A stretch of DNA of 64,000 nucleotides from Candidatus Nitrotoga sp. MKT (GTDB taxonomy: Bacteria > Pseudomonadota > Gammaproteobacteria > Burkholderiales > Gallionellaceae), in assembly GCA_003402345.1 (NCBI GenBank), contig QFXH01000005.1:62001-126000 (forward strand). The letters run 5' to 3'. The notes below the pieces were generated by a model, which searched no databases, was not told the origin of the DNA, and saw only the letters and a program-made list of their open reading frames with translations. The position numbers and the translations under genes were made by a program. Position 1 is the first letter of the stretch. Every line of letters starts with the position of its first letter. This document shows positions 56,786 through 64,000 of the stretch, in pieces.

Positions 56786-57430
56786 ATGGAAACAAATTAT
56801 TGGCATCAAAAATGGGAAAGAGGTGATATTGGTTTTCATGAAAGTGAGGCAAACCCGTTACTAATCGAACATTTTGAAAAATTAAATCTGGCAAAGGGTA
56901 GTCGAGTATTCCTGCCGTTGTGTGGCAAGTCACGCGATTCTGCATGGTTGCTTGCCAGCGGTTACCAAGTTGTTGGCGCAGAATTGAGCGAGCTCGCCAT
57001 TACCGCGTTATTTAAAGAGCTTGGCTTAGAACCGGAAATCGCCAAGGTTGGAAAATTGACCCGCTACAGCGCTAAAGATATCGACATGCTAGTAGGTGAT
57101 ATTTTTGATGTGTCAGCTGACTATCTTGGGCCGATAAACGCGATATACGATCGCGCAGCTTTAGTTGCATTGCCTGCTTCCATACGACAGCAATATACGT
57201 CACACCTGATGAACATAACTAACGCAGCGCCGCAGCTGCTGATCTCTTATGAATACAATCAACTGCTAATGGATGGCCCACCGTTTTCAGTTAACGAGAA
57301 CGAAATCAAACAACATTATGGTGCGACTTACCAATTGAAATCTGTTGACACCAAAAATGTCACGGGCGGATTGAAAGGGAAAGTTGCGTCCACGGAGACC
57401 GTTTGGTTGCTTCAAAAAATCAATAAATAG
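56786..57430 (+). CDS. tpm: thiopurine S-methyltransferase family protein
   Basis: 214 residues. An AdoMet-dependent methyltransferase: NYWHQKWERGDIGFHESEANP at the start (conserved WHxRW-like segment), the SAM-binding VFLPLCGKSRDSAWLL and GAELSELAI, and YDRAALVALPASIRQQYTSH. Bacterial members methylate selenium, tellurium or thiol compounds and give resistance. AAGGAG lies five bases upstream. It is the first gene of a two-gene unit with tauE behind a MerR promoter, suggesting inducible detoxification or handling of a sulfur, selenium or metal compound. Confidence 0.9.
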   Translation: METNYWHQKWERGDIGFHESEANPLLIEHFEKLNLAKGSRVFLPLCGKSRDSAWLLASGYQVVGAELSELAITALFKELGLEPEIAKVGKLTRYSAKDIDMLVGDIFDVSADYLGPINAIYDRAALVALPASIRQQYTSHLMNITNAAPQLLISYEYNQLLMDGPPFSVNENEIKQHYGATYQLKSVDTKNVTGGLKGKVASTETVWLLQKINK

Positions 57431-57440
57431 GGAGAGTTAT

Positions 57441-58250
57441 ATGCCAAATATTGAATGGATAGTGTTGTACATTGTGTTGGGTGCTTTTGTGGGTTTTATG
57501 GCGGGCTTTCTAGGGCTTGGTGGCGGTGGAATATTGGTTCCTTTGCTGGCATCCATTTTTATTTATCAAGGTATGAGCGTAGATGGCGTCGTTCATTTGG
57601 CATTAGGAACGTCATTGGCTTGCATGATTATTTCTTCATCAGCAAGCATCCGCGCGCATGCTTCTCGAGGTGCTGTTTTGTGGCAGGTCGTTCGTGGAAT
57701 GGCACCCGGGATTATTCTGGGTGCCTTTCTGACTGCACAGGTCGCTGCCAACATAAATTCAATCACCATTGCCCTATTTTTTGCGCTGTTCATGGCACTG
57801 ATAGCTGGGCAAATGTTTTTTAATTGGCAACCGAAACCTAGCCAAAAACCGATAAGCTTTCGCGGATTAATTGTTGCCGGAGTTGGGATCGGATCGGTAT
57901 CAGCACTTGCAGCAGTGGGTGGCGGTTTTCTTACCGTTGCCTACTTGGGCTATAAGAATGTGGAAATGAAAAAAGCCATTGGCACTTCAGCAGCCATTGG
58001 ATTTCCCATTGCTATCACGGGTACTATTGGCTACATGATAAGCGGCTGGTCTAAAACAGTGGGCGATCCCTACACTCTTGGATACATTTATGTGCCGGCA
58101 TTTTTGGCAATATCGATTGCCAGCATTATTGCGGCTCCCTATGGCGCTCGCTGCTCCCATAGTTTGCCCGAAGCCTTTTTGAAAAAGATATTCGCCGTTA
58201 TCTCGCTGGTTTTAAGCATCAAGATGCTAGCCTCGTTTGTTCAGTTTTAA
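57441..58250 (+). CDS. TSUP (TauE/SafE) family permease
   Basis: A 269-residue membrane protein with about eight hydrophobic segments. The duplicated TSUP motif appears as GFLGLGGGGILVPLL near the N-terminus and AAVGGGFLTVAYLGY in the middle. The family exports or imports sulfite, sulfoacetate, thiosulfate and similar anions. The start at 57441 has GGGAGAG upstream; the frame extends back into tpm. It is 10 bp after tpm, so both are under the MerR promoter. Confidence 0.88.
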   Translation: MPNIEWIVLYIVLGAFVGFMAGFLGLGGGGILVPLLASIFIYQGMSVDGVVHLALGTSLACMIISSSASIRAHASRGAVLWQVVRGMAPGIILGAFLTAQVAANINSITIALFFALFMALIAGQMFFNWQPKPSQKPISFRGLIVAGVGIGSVSALAAVGGGFLTVAYLGYKNVEMKKAIGTSAAIGFPIAITGTIGYMISGWSKTVGDPYTLGYIYVPAFLAISIASIIAAPYGARCSHSLPEAFLKKIFAVISLVLSIKMLASFVQF

Positions 58251-58349
58251 CGTAAGAATATGGGCATTCGCTGGGAGTATTTTGATAATATTTAGGGGAT
58301 ACTGGAAAAGGCTGCGCCTTTTGTATACCCTTCATGTCAACTGTTAGGC
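58245..58349 (+). other. possible degenerate attC or terminator after tauE
   Basis: TTTTAAC (58245-58251, overlapping the tauE stop) and GTTAGGC (58343-58349, a perfect R' box) flank a strong hairpin: GGGGATACTGGAAAAGGC (58295-58312) with GCCTTTTGTATACCC (58316-58330). The left box breaks consensus at its first base and clear L'/L'' boxes are missing. The hairpin alone may be a terminator for tpm-tauE. Confidence 0.35.
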
Positions 58350-58460
58350 AACCTTATGACCATCAAACTGCAAGCAACACGATTCCGTTATATTTATACC
58401 TTCAAACGGGACGCCTAACGGCGCCCCATAATTCAAACTTTAAACCCCAGCAAGGACTAT

Positions 58461-59009
58461 ATGGGCAAACTCTATAATGAAATTACTCCCGAAATCACAT
58501 CGTGGGTTCAGAAGCAGCACGTGTTTTTCGTCGCAACGGCACCATTAGCAGCTGAAAGCCACGTGAACTGCTCCCCAAAAGGCTTAGACTCTCTCAGAAT
58601 TCTCACTCCTCAGACAGTCGCATATGCCGATCTCACAGGAAGCGGCGCTGAGACCATCGCTCACATCAGGGATAACGGGCGAATCGTCCTGATGTTCTGT
58701 GCGTTTGAAGGGCCGCCGAAAATCGTCCGCTTCCACGGAAAGGGCGAGACTGTCTTGCCAGGCACGCCGCTTTGGGAAGAGCTTGCGCCAAAGATGTACT
58801 TGAAGCCGAGTACTCGGGCAATCATCCTGATCCGCGTCACTCGCGTCAGCGATTCTTGTGGGTACGGAGTCCCGATCATGCCATTTGTCGAAGATCGCGA
58901 CGTCATCGACCGTTGGGTCGAAACAAAAGGTGTCGAGAATCTCTCTGCCTATCGGCGCGAAAAGAATGCTCGCAGCATTGACGGGTTGCCCACAGCCGAA
59001 TTTGAGTGA
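58461..59009 (+). CDS. pyridoxamine 5'-phosphate oxidase family protein
   Basis: 182 residues with the split-barrel flavin-binding fold. FFVATAPLAAESHVNCSPKG is the typical N-terminal strand pair; YADLTGSGAETIAHIRDNGR and GRIVLMFCAFEGPPKIVRFHG follow. It probably binds FMN or F420-like cofactors; the substrate is unknown. It is not PdxH itself, since it lacks the C-terminal PNPOx dimerisation segment. AAGGAC precedes the ATG. Confidence 0.82.
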   Translation: MGKLYNEITPEITSWVQKQHVFFVATAPLAAESHVNCSPKGLDSLRILTPQTVAYADLTGSGAETIAHIRDNGRIVLMFCAFEGPPKIVRFHGKGETVLPGTPLWEELAPKMYLKPSTRAIILIRVTRVSDSCGYGVPIMPFVEDRDVIDRWVETKGVENLSAYRREKNARSIDGLPTAEFE

Positions 59010-59212
59010 AGCTGAGAGATAGGTATCCTGACCATGTAAATTATTTCACCCCCAAAACGTTGCGTTTAATCGTCGAACGTTCCGGTTTGAAAGTGGACAG
59101 CTTGAATGCTCTGCCCATTAACGACAATATGTGGGCTATTGTCAGTAAATAGCTTGTTAGGCAGCGTGGCAAAGCCTTTAAATCGTCACAAGTTAAAAAG
59201 GGAGAAATCGCA

Positions 59213-59653
59213 ATGTTTAAAAAAATCATGACAGCAATTTTTGTTGCTGCGGCATTCATTTCTTTATCTGGTTGCGCAAGTTTAAATGATGTTGTGCGGG
59301 CAAAAGAAACTGGTGACGAAGGTATAACCAAAACCTATGCCGTAACGCCAGACCAGGCATGGGAAATTGCCAAAACAGTTTTTCGTTGGGAGGGTTCGGA
59401 CGCTATTGAAGAGCATAAGAATGAAGGCTATATGCTTACAAGCAGTGGATTAAACGGTTACTCTTATGGCGCTGTCATGGGTGCTTGGATTAAACCTGTC
59501 AACAAAGACAGTACTGAGATTACCGTTATTACGAAGCGTAGAATTAAGACTGATCTATTCACGACTCTGACGGAAGAAACTTACCACAAGCGATTTGCAC
59601 AAGCGGTTGAAATTACAAAGGGAGGGAACCCTCTTCCGCGTGTAGCACCCTGA
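59213..59653 (+). CDS. lipoprotein of unknown function
   Basis: 146 residues. A lipoprotein signal peptide with lipobox LSGC (Cys21) gives an outer- or inner-membrane-anchored periplasmic protein. The mature domain (TPDQAWEIAKTVFRWEG, SGLNGYSYGAVMGAWI, EITVITKRRIKTDLFTTLTE) looks like a compact alpha/beta fold of unknown role. GGGAG ribosome site. GTTAGGC at 59156-59162 upstream resembles an attC core but lacks a convincing partner. Confidence 0.8.
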   Translation: MFKKIMTAIFVAAAFISLSGCASLNDVVRAKETGDEGITKTYAVTPDQAWEIAKTVFRWEGSDAIEEHKNEGYMLTSSGLNGYSYGAVMGAWIKPVNKDSTEITVITKRRIKTDLFTTLTEETYHKRFAQAVEITKGGNPLPRVAP

Positions 59654-59661
59654 AAAAAGGC

Positions 59662-59735
59662 AGCCCGGGTGGGTTGCGCTGAATGAGCGGTGAAATGTTG
59701 GACTTCATTCAACCTAACCTACCGGGCTAATAACC
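59662..59735 (+). repeat. REP/BIME-like nested palindrome
   Basis: The left arm starts AGCCCGGGTGGGTTGCGCTG and continues AATGA; the right arm from 59705 reads TCATTCAACCTAACCTACCG and ends GGGCT. The two pair with a few mismatches around an ~18-base loop. It contains the REP core GGTTGCGCTGAATG and a partial second core, so it looks like a paired (BIME-type) element. It may also terminate the lipoprotein transcript. Confidence 0.55.
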
Positions 59736-59748
59736 GAGGAGAGTAATC

Positions 59749-60096
59749 ATGATATACAAGGGCCGTTGCCATTGCGGCAAAGTAGCATTTGAGGTAGAGG
59801 GTGAAATTAACGGAGCAATGGCATGCAATTGCTCAATTTGCTCGCGTAAAGGCACGCTCATGTGGTTTGTGCCCCGTGAAAAGCTTAGGTTACTCACCCC
59901 AGAAAACGAGATAAGTACCTATACTTTTAACAAGCATGTGATTAAACATCGCTTTTGCCCAACATGCGGCATTCATCCCTATGGCGAAGGCGTTGACCCA
60001 AATGGTAATAGCATGGCGGCTATCAATATCCGTTGCATTGAAGGCATTGACCTCGCATCAGTGCCGGTACAAAACTATGATGGTTTATCGCTATAA
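59749..60096 (+). CDS. GFA-family zinc protein
   Basis: 115 residues of the glutathione-dependent formaldehyde-activating (GFA/CENP-V) family. The zinc-binding cysteines are visible: RCHCGKVAFEVEGE, CNCSICSRKG and RFCPTCGIHPYGEG. The family's enzyme activity is uncertain; members bind glutathione or DNA in different organisms. GAGGAG is the ribosome site, directly after the REP-like element. Confidence 0.88.
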   Translation: MIYKGRCHCGKVAFEVEGEINGAMACNCSICSRKGTLMWFVPREKLRLLTPENEISTYTFNKHVIKHRFCPTCGIHPYGEGVDPNGNSMAAINIRCIEGIDLASVPVQNYDGLSL

Positions 60097-60150
60097 GATT
60101 ACGCCGCTCCTCCCATGTATGGCGCATCGGCACGAAGGGAATGAAGATCA

Positions 60151-60357
60151 ATGAAACTACATGCGTTTACAACCGCTTTACTTGTTGGCATATCGGTTGC
60201 AGCCTGTTCTTCAGAGCAGTTTTACGCTATGGGCCGTAATGCCCAAAGGTCAGAGTGCATCAAGCACCCCGACGCGCAAGTGCGGGATCGTTGCCTTAAA
60301 GACGCGGGGCTCTCCCGTGACGCGTATAAACGTGAAGTTGAAGACGTGAGCAAATGA
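60151..60357 (+). CDS. small lipoprotein
   Basis: 68 residues: a lipoprotein signal with lipobox VAAC (Cys19), then a short charged domain with two more cysteines (SECIKHPDAQVRDRCLKDAG) that could form a disulfide. The function is unknown. GGGAATGAAG precedes the ATG. Confidence 0.7.
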   Translation: MKLHAFTTALLVGISVAACSSEQFYAMGRNAQRSECIKHPDAQVRDRCLKDAGLSRDAYKREVEDVSK

Positions 60358-60460
60358 GCGGTAAAACAAGGCCACTGTCGATCTAACATTGTGCCACTGA
60401 ACGGTGGGCAGCTCTTGCAGAATGCCGGCTCACCGTTCGTCTGAGCCGGAATGTACTTCA

Positions 60461-60635
60461 GGGCACCTCTGAAAATCGTAATTTTGTGAGCAGCCGCTTT
60501 GCGGCTTGCCTGTTTATCGCATTTCGTCACAATATGGCGTTACTCGAAAAAATTATCGCTTACATATCAACTGTATGTCGCGCTCAAATTTTTTACTCGT
60601 GTTTTGTTTAGAAACTAGAATTTTTAGAGGCGTCC
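60461..60635. mobile_element. MITE copy 2
   Basis: A 175-bp element similar end to end to the copy at 34423-34603. It shares the internal GCCGCTTTGCGGCTTGCCTG, TTTCGTCACAATA and CTTACATATCAA-type blocks. Terminal repeats GGGCACCTCTGAAAAT (left) and GGACGCCTCTAAAAAT (right, minus strand) are more diverged, and no clean target duplication remains (TCA against TAT). Probably an older insertion. It sits between the small lipoprotein and the ada-type pseudogene; the rest of 60358-60797 shows no gene. Confidence 0.8.
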
Positions 60636-60797
60636 TATAGTCCATCCACCGAAAGCAGACGTTATCGCTCAAACATAGCAAGATCCGGGTTGCAGATAAG
60701 CGCTTAAACCTTCATATTTCTTCCGTGCTGGAGCAGTTTTTGTTAGCACAACAATAAATTATGAAAGGTTCCGTACAACATGCCACGGAAGGTTAAG

Positions 60798-61625
60798 ATG
60801 TCTGACTATGACCGCATAGCTGAAGCAATTTCTTTCATTATTAACCGGGTAAACAACCAGCCCACATTGGAAGAAATTGCGCGGCATTTACACCTAAGCC
60901 CTTTCCATTTTCACCGCCTATTTAGCCGCTGGGCTGGTGTAACCCCCAAAAGATTTTTGCAGGTACTTACGCTGGAGCGCGCCAAACAGTTACTCAGCGA
61001 ATCAAGGCCACTCCTTGAAATCTCTGACTCTCTGGGGTTGAGCGGCAGTTCCCGATTATATGACCACTTCATTCATCTGGAAGCGGTTACACCCGGAGAG
61101 TACAAGATGGGCGGTGTGGATTTAACGATTGAATATGCCGTACATGACACCCCTTTTGGAAAAGCGTTTATTGCCATCACACCTAGAGGTATCTGTAACT
61201 TTTCGTTTCTGGAGAACGCGGAAGCCGATGGGCATCTAACTAATTTATTTAAAAAATGGCCACATGCCACAGTGCATGAAAATCATCAACGAACGTTTGC
61301 GGTGATTGAAACCATGTTCGGCAAAAAACAAATATTAGACCGCCCAGTCTCTTTGCATGTTTCTGGAACAAATTTTCAGGTCAGTGTGTGAAAAGCATTG
61401 CTACAGATACCTCCGGCAAAAGTGACCAGTTATTCCCAAGTGGCAAGCGCGATCGGCCGTCCAAGTTCTGCGAGAGCGGTGGGGCTGGCGGTAGGGGCTA
61501 ACCCTGTCGCGCTCTTGATACCCTGCCACCGCGTTATACAACAAAGCGGCAGGTTGGGTGGGTATTATTGGGGTGAAACCCGGAAACAGGCGATCCACGC
61601 ATGGGAATCGGCAAGGTATGAGTAA
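60798..61625 (+). pseudogene. Ada-type regulator/methyltransferase with in-frame TGA
   Basis: One continuous 275-codon frame, broken by TGA at codon 198 (61389-61391), encodes an AraC-type DNA-binding domain (HLHLSPFHFHRLFSRWAG) followed by an O6-methylguanine-DNA methyltransferase (IPCHRVIQQSGRLGGYYWG, nucleophile Cys243). The TGA falls in FQVSV-stop-KALLQIPPAK, where the family has tryptophan (TGG), so it looks like a single-base nonsense change. The N-terminal Ada zinc domain is naturally absent in this subclass. The start at 60798 has GGAAGG five bases upstream. A TTG at 61398 could re-initiate the C-terminal part, but no ribosome site is seen. Confidence 0.8.
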
Positions 61626-61744
61626 CCCTGTTCATACCATTGCGTTAACGTTTGCCAGTCAATTTTTTGACCAGAAAATCTCTTGTTAGCGCCAGTTTAA
61701 CCGGGCGGATTGAACGGCGCAGAAATGTTTTGTTTGTGCGGGGA

Positions 61745-62653
61745 TTATGGCAAAGGTTTGATGCCGGTGATTCTGGATTGCACGATGGCTTGCGCCAGCA
61801 CCTCGATAGCTTTGGTGCGGAAAAAGCTTTTGCGCCATGCCAATGCGATGCGTCGCGCCGGCACCGGTTTGCTGAACTGAATGACTTTTAGCAGGCGGCT
61901 GTGATAACGCACACTGTTTGCGGAAGCGGGAAGTACGGTGATGCCAAAACCCGAGGTAACCATGTTACGGATGGTTTCCAGCGAGGTACCTTGCTGAATA
62001 TCCGTGCTCTTGCGGTTGAGCTCTGGGCATGCTTCGGCGACCTGATTGCTAAAGCAGTGACCGGAATTGAGCAGTAACACTTTTTCTGTGGCGAGTTCCT
62101 GCGTCTTGATGCTATGCCGATTGGCCCAGGGATGATTGTTGCCGACCACGACTTCGAACGGCTCGTCATACAGGGGCTTGGTGAGAACGCTGGTGTCGCC
62201 GCCGAACGGCAGCGCGATAATGATGACATCCAGTTTGCCATTGCGTAACAGGGTATCCAGATTGGCGGTGATATTTTCTTCCACGTCCAGTGGCATTTCC
62301 GGCGCAAGTTTTTTCAACACAGGAATTAGGCAGGGCAGTAAATAAGGGCCTACGCTGTAGATGAATCCAATGCGTAGCGTGCCGATCAGTTGGTTATTGC
62401 CTTGTTTGGCGATTTCCCGGATCTGTCCGGCTTCCTCCAGAGTGCGCTGGGCTTGCTCAATAATTTGCATCCCAATAGGGGTGATGGAAATAGCATTTTT
62501 ACCGCGTTCGAAAATCTGTATACACAGCTCTTCTTCGAGCTTTTGTATCGCCAGCGACAATGCGGGCTGGCTGATAAATGATTTTTCTGCAGCGCGGCGG
62601 AAATTTCGTTCTTGCGCTACGGCGATGATGAAACGTAGTTCGTTAAGTGTCAT
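61745..62653 (-). CDS. oxyR: hydrogen-peroxide sensor OxyR
   Basis: A 302-residue LysR-type regulator. The N-terminal helix-turn-helix is MTLNELRFIIAVAQERNFRR, SFISQPALSLAIQKLEEEL. In the effector domain, LNSGHCFSNQVAEACPE gives Cys200 and Cys209, spaced as the redox pair of E. coli OxyR (Cys199/Cys208). It therefore senses peroxide by disulfide formation. Its target is probably the divergent cytochrome c peroxidase gene. The start at 62653 is chosen by alignment; the frame extends to 62686. Confidence 0.93.
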   Translation of the reverse strand: MTLNELRFIIAVAQERNFRRAAEKSFISQPALSLAIQKLEEELCIQIFERGKNAISITPIGMQIIEQAQRTLEEAGQIREIAKQGNNQLIGTLRIGFIYSVGPYLLPCLIPVLKKLAPEMPLDVEENITANLDTLLRNGKLDVIIIALPFGGDTSVLTKPLYDEPFEVVVGNNHPWANRHSIKTQELATEKVLLLNSGHCFSNQVAEACPELNRKSTDIQQGTSLETIRNMVTSGFGITVLPASANSVRYHSRLLKVIQFSKPVPARRIALAWRKSFFRTKAIEVLAQAIVQSRITGIKPLP

Positions 62654-62789
62654 ATTAATTTCCAGGTGATTTGCATTATAAATCACATTTATTTAAATCA
62701 ATAATTGGATTTATTAATGGTGGCGCACTATATTGCGCTCACTGGGAGTGAATTTTCTTGAGTTCCCATTCAATATAAAAGGAATAATC
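62654..62789. promoter_or_regulatory. oxyR/ccp divergent promoter region
   Basis: 136 AT-rich bases between the divergent oxyR and peroxidase genes, with several overlapping AT dyads around 62672-62720. OxyR binding is expected here, but the loose OxyR consensus (ATAG and CTAT spaced by seven) is not evident by eye. Confidence 0.4.
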
Positions 62790-63821
62790 ATGTTGAATTA
62801 CAAAACAAAAATTGTCACTGCGATGTTTTTGATTGCCAGTCAAACGGCAATGTGTTTTGAGGTGTTGCCCGCCAGTCCGAGTGTTCCTGCCGATAATCCG
62901 ATGAGCGCCGCTAAAATAGAATTGGGCAAACAGTTATATTTTGATTCACGTCTTTCGGCGGACGGGACGGTTTCGTGCAATTCGTGCCATAACGTGATGA
63001 CGAGCGGTACGGATAATCGACCTGTTTCCGTAGGCATTGCGGGGCAGAAAGGTGGGCGCAATGCGCCGACCGTTTGGAATGCGGCATTCATGAGTATGCA
63101 GTTTTGGGATGGCCGTGCCGCCTCACTTGAGGATCAAGCTAAGGGGCCGATTTTGAACTCCGTCGAAATGGGTATGCCGTCTGCAGATGAAACAGTAAAG
63201 CGTATCGGTTCTATTAAGGGTTATGTTGAGCAATTTAAAACCGTATTCGGTGACAAGGATTCGCTTAGCTACGATAACATTGCTAAAGCTATTGCCGCTT
63301 ATGAGCGCACCTTGCTTACACCTAACAGTCCGTTTGACCGCTATCTGAAAGGAAATAAGAAAGCGTTGTCGAATCAGGCGAAACGTGGCATGAAGCTGGT
63401 TGAGCAGGCTGGTTGTAGCGCGTGCCATAATGGCCCAAATTTTGCCGGCCCGAACATGTCGGTGGGCACAGGTTTTTACCAGAAATTTCCTACTTTTGAA
63501 AATAACGAATATGTAAAAAGATACAATCTTGTGGCTGACAGTGGGCGATATGAAGCGACGAAGATTGAGGCAGACAAACATATGTGGCGCGTGCCGACTT
63601 GGCGTAACGTTGCACTTACAGCACCTTATTTTCACAACGGTTCAGTTAAAACTTTGGATGAAGCAGTTAGGGTGATGGCTAAAACTCAACTTAACAAGAC
63701 GCTGACGGGTAAAGAAGTGAAAGAAATTGTGGCATTTTTGAATAGCCTGACCGGTGAGCTTCCAAAGCAAACATTACCGCATTTGCCGAACTCACCTAAT
63801 GGTTTGTTGACTGCAAGATAA
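62790..63821 (+). CDS. di-haem cytochrome c peroxidase
   Basis: A 343-residue periplasmic peroxidase that reduces H2O2 with electrons from cytochrome c. Signal peptide (about 1-22), then two haem c sites: CNSCHN in the N-terminal domain and CSACHN in the C-terminal domain. GRNAPTVWNAAFMSMQFWDG, the APYFHNGSVKTLDEAV region with distal ligands, and RVPTWRNVALTAPYFHNG support the CcpA/MauG-type peroxidase. The start at 62790 has AAAGG upstream. It is divergent from oxyR, and haem attachment would use the Ccm system encoded in this window. Confidence 0.94.
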   Translation: MLNYKTKIVTAMFLIASQTAMCFEVLPASPSVPADNPMSAAKIELGKQLYFDSRLSADGTVSCNSCHNVMTSGTDNRPVSVGIAGQKGGRNAPTVWNAAFMSMQFWDGRAASLEDQAKGPILNSVEMGMPSADETVKRIGSIKGYVEQFKTVFGDKDSLSYDNIAKAIAAYERTLLTPNSPFDRYLKGNKKALSNQAKRGMKLVEQAGCSACHNGPNFAGPNMSVGTGFYQKFPTFENNEYVKRYNLVADSGRYEATKIEADKHMWRVPTWRNVALTAPYFHNGSVKTLDEAVRVMAKTQLNKTLTGKEVKEIVAFLNSLTGELPKQTLPHLPNSPNGLLTAR

Positions 63822-64000
63822 CCATGCTTTATTCCTGGGGAAATGTTGATTGATACAGTCCATTCGGGTTGAGGTTGCCGAAGTCTTTGCCAACATGCCG
63901 GTTTGTATAGGCAGTATTTCGACGAGCTCTCAAGAAACGGCTTTTTATGGCCATACATATGTCGATATTTAGGCTAAGTTTGATGATATATACTTGGCAC
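63822..64000. other. 3' flank, nothing recognised
   Basis: 179 bp after the peroxidase stop. No terminator, gene start or repeat could be supported before the window ends. Confidence 0.4.

Noticed and set aside
59156-59162. GTTAGGC box before the lipoprotein gene
   Set aside because: Only a short hairpin (GACAATA/TATTGTC) precedes it and the left box is off consensus; kept only as a remark.

Overview
The window looks like a chromosome segment of a Gram-negative betaproteobacterium, probably of the Nitrosomonadales/Gallionellaceae type (the Gallionella, Sideroxydans and Nitrotoga group). The evidence is a beta-type general porin, ccmFGHI, coq7, ispDF, tsaE-amiC next to queG, type-4 uracil-DNA glycosylase next to rimI-tsaB, and a bifunctional Sat-CysC protein. 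The lineage is an inference from gene content and order. I saw no rRNA, tRNA, CRISPR array or replication origin.

Layout. 0.2-10.2 kb is housekeeping: an AraC-GyrI regulator, alr/lplT, udg-rimI-tsaB, ispF-ispD, a Sua5-type t6A enzyme with psiE, and purE-purC. 10.6-14.3 kb carries a periplasmic Cache protein and a DHH phosphoesterase translationally coupled to a Sat-CysC fusion whose ATP-sulfurylase motifs are degraded. 14.4-24.2 kb holds tsaE-amiC, queG, ccmFGHI, xth, pyrE and a DUF4124 protein. 24.4-34.3 kb holds coq7, a porin, trpC, proA, lpdA, a HerA-like ATPase, a DUF4197 protein and a YqaA protein. 34.4-46.5 kb holds a MITE, a GGDEF-EAL protein, a Sel1 protein, a phospholipase-D-like protein, a soluble chemoreceptor and metH. 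46.5-49.0 kb holds an HNH endonuclease, a DUF486 protein and mpl.

From about 49.1 to 61.6 kb the character changes to an accessory region. It contains a small cluster of integron gene cassettes with no integrase. One attC site is split by an IS1111-type (IS110-family) element, which has a structured non-coding end that is a candidate bridge/seek RNA. The next cassette encodes a TIR-domain protein and ends in a textbook 58-bp attC. Then follow msrB-msrA, remnants of a REP-associated tyrosine transposase (RAYT) with REP-like palindromes, a truncated IPTL-CTERM protein, a secreted unknown, the BrnT-BrnA toxin-antitoxin pair, a MerR regulator with a recognisable operator driving tpm-tauE, small lipoproteins, a GFA protein, a second MITE copy, and an Ada-type gene broken by an in-frame TGA. 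The window closes with divergent oxyR and a di-haem cytochrome c peroxidase.

Most notable observations: (1) a TIR gene, a possible anti-phage effector, carried as an integron cassette beside an attC-targeting IS; (2) a Sat-CysC fusion with an intact APS kinase but three altered sulfurylase motifs; (3) a dispersed MITE family with TTA target duplications whose ends also occur at the 3' ends of lpdA and mpl; (4) a decayed REP/RAYT system. All calls come from reading the sequence; no database search was run.
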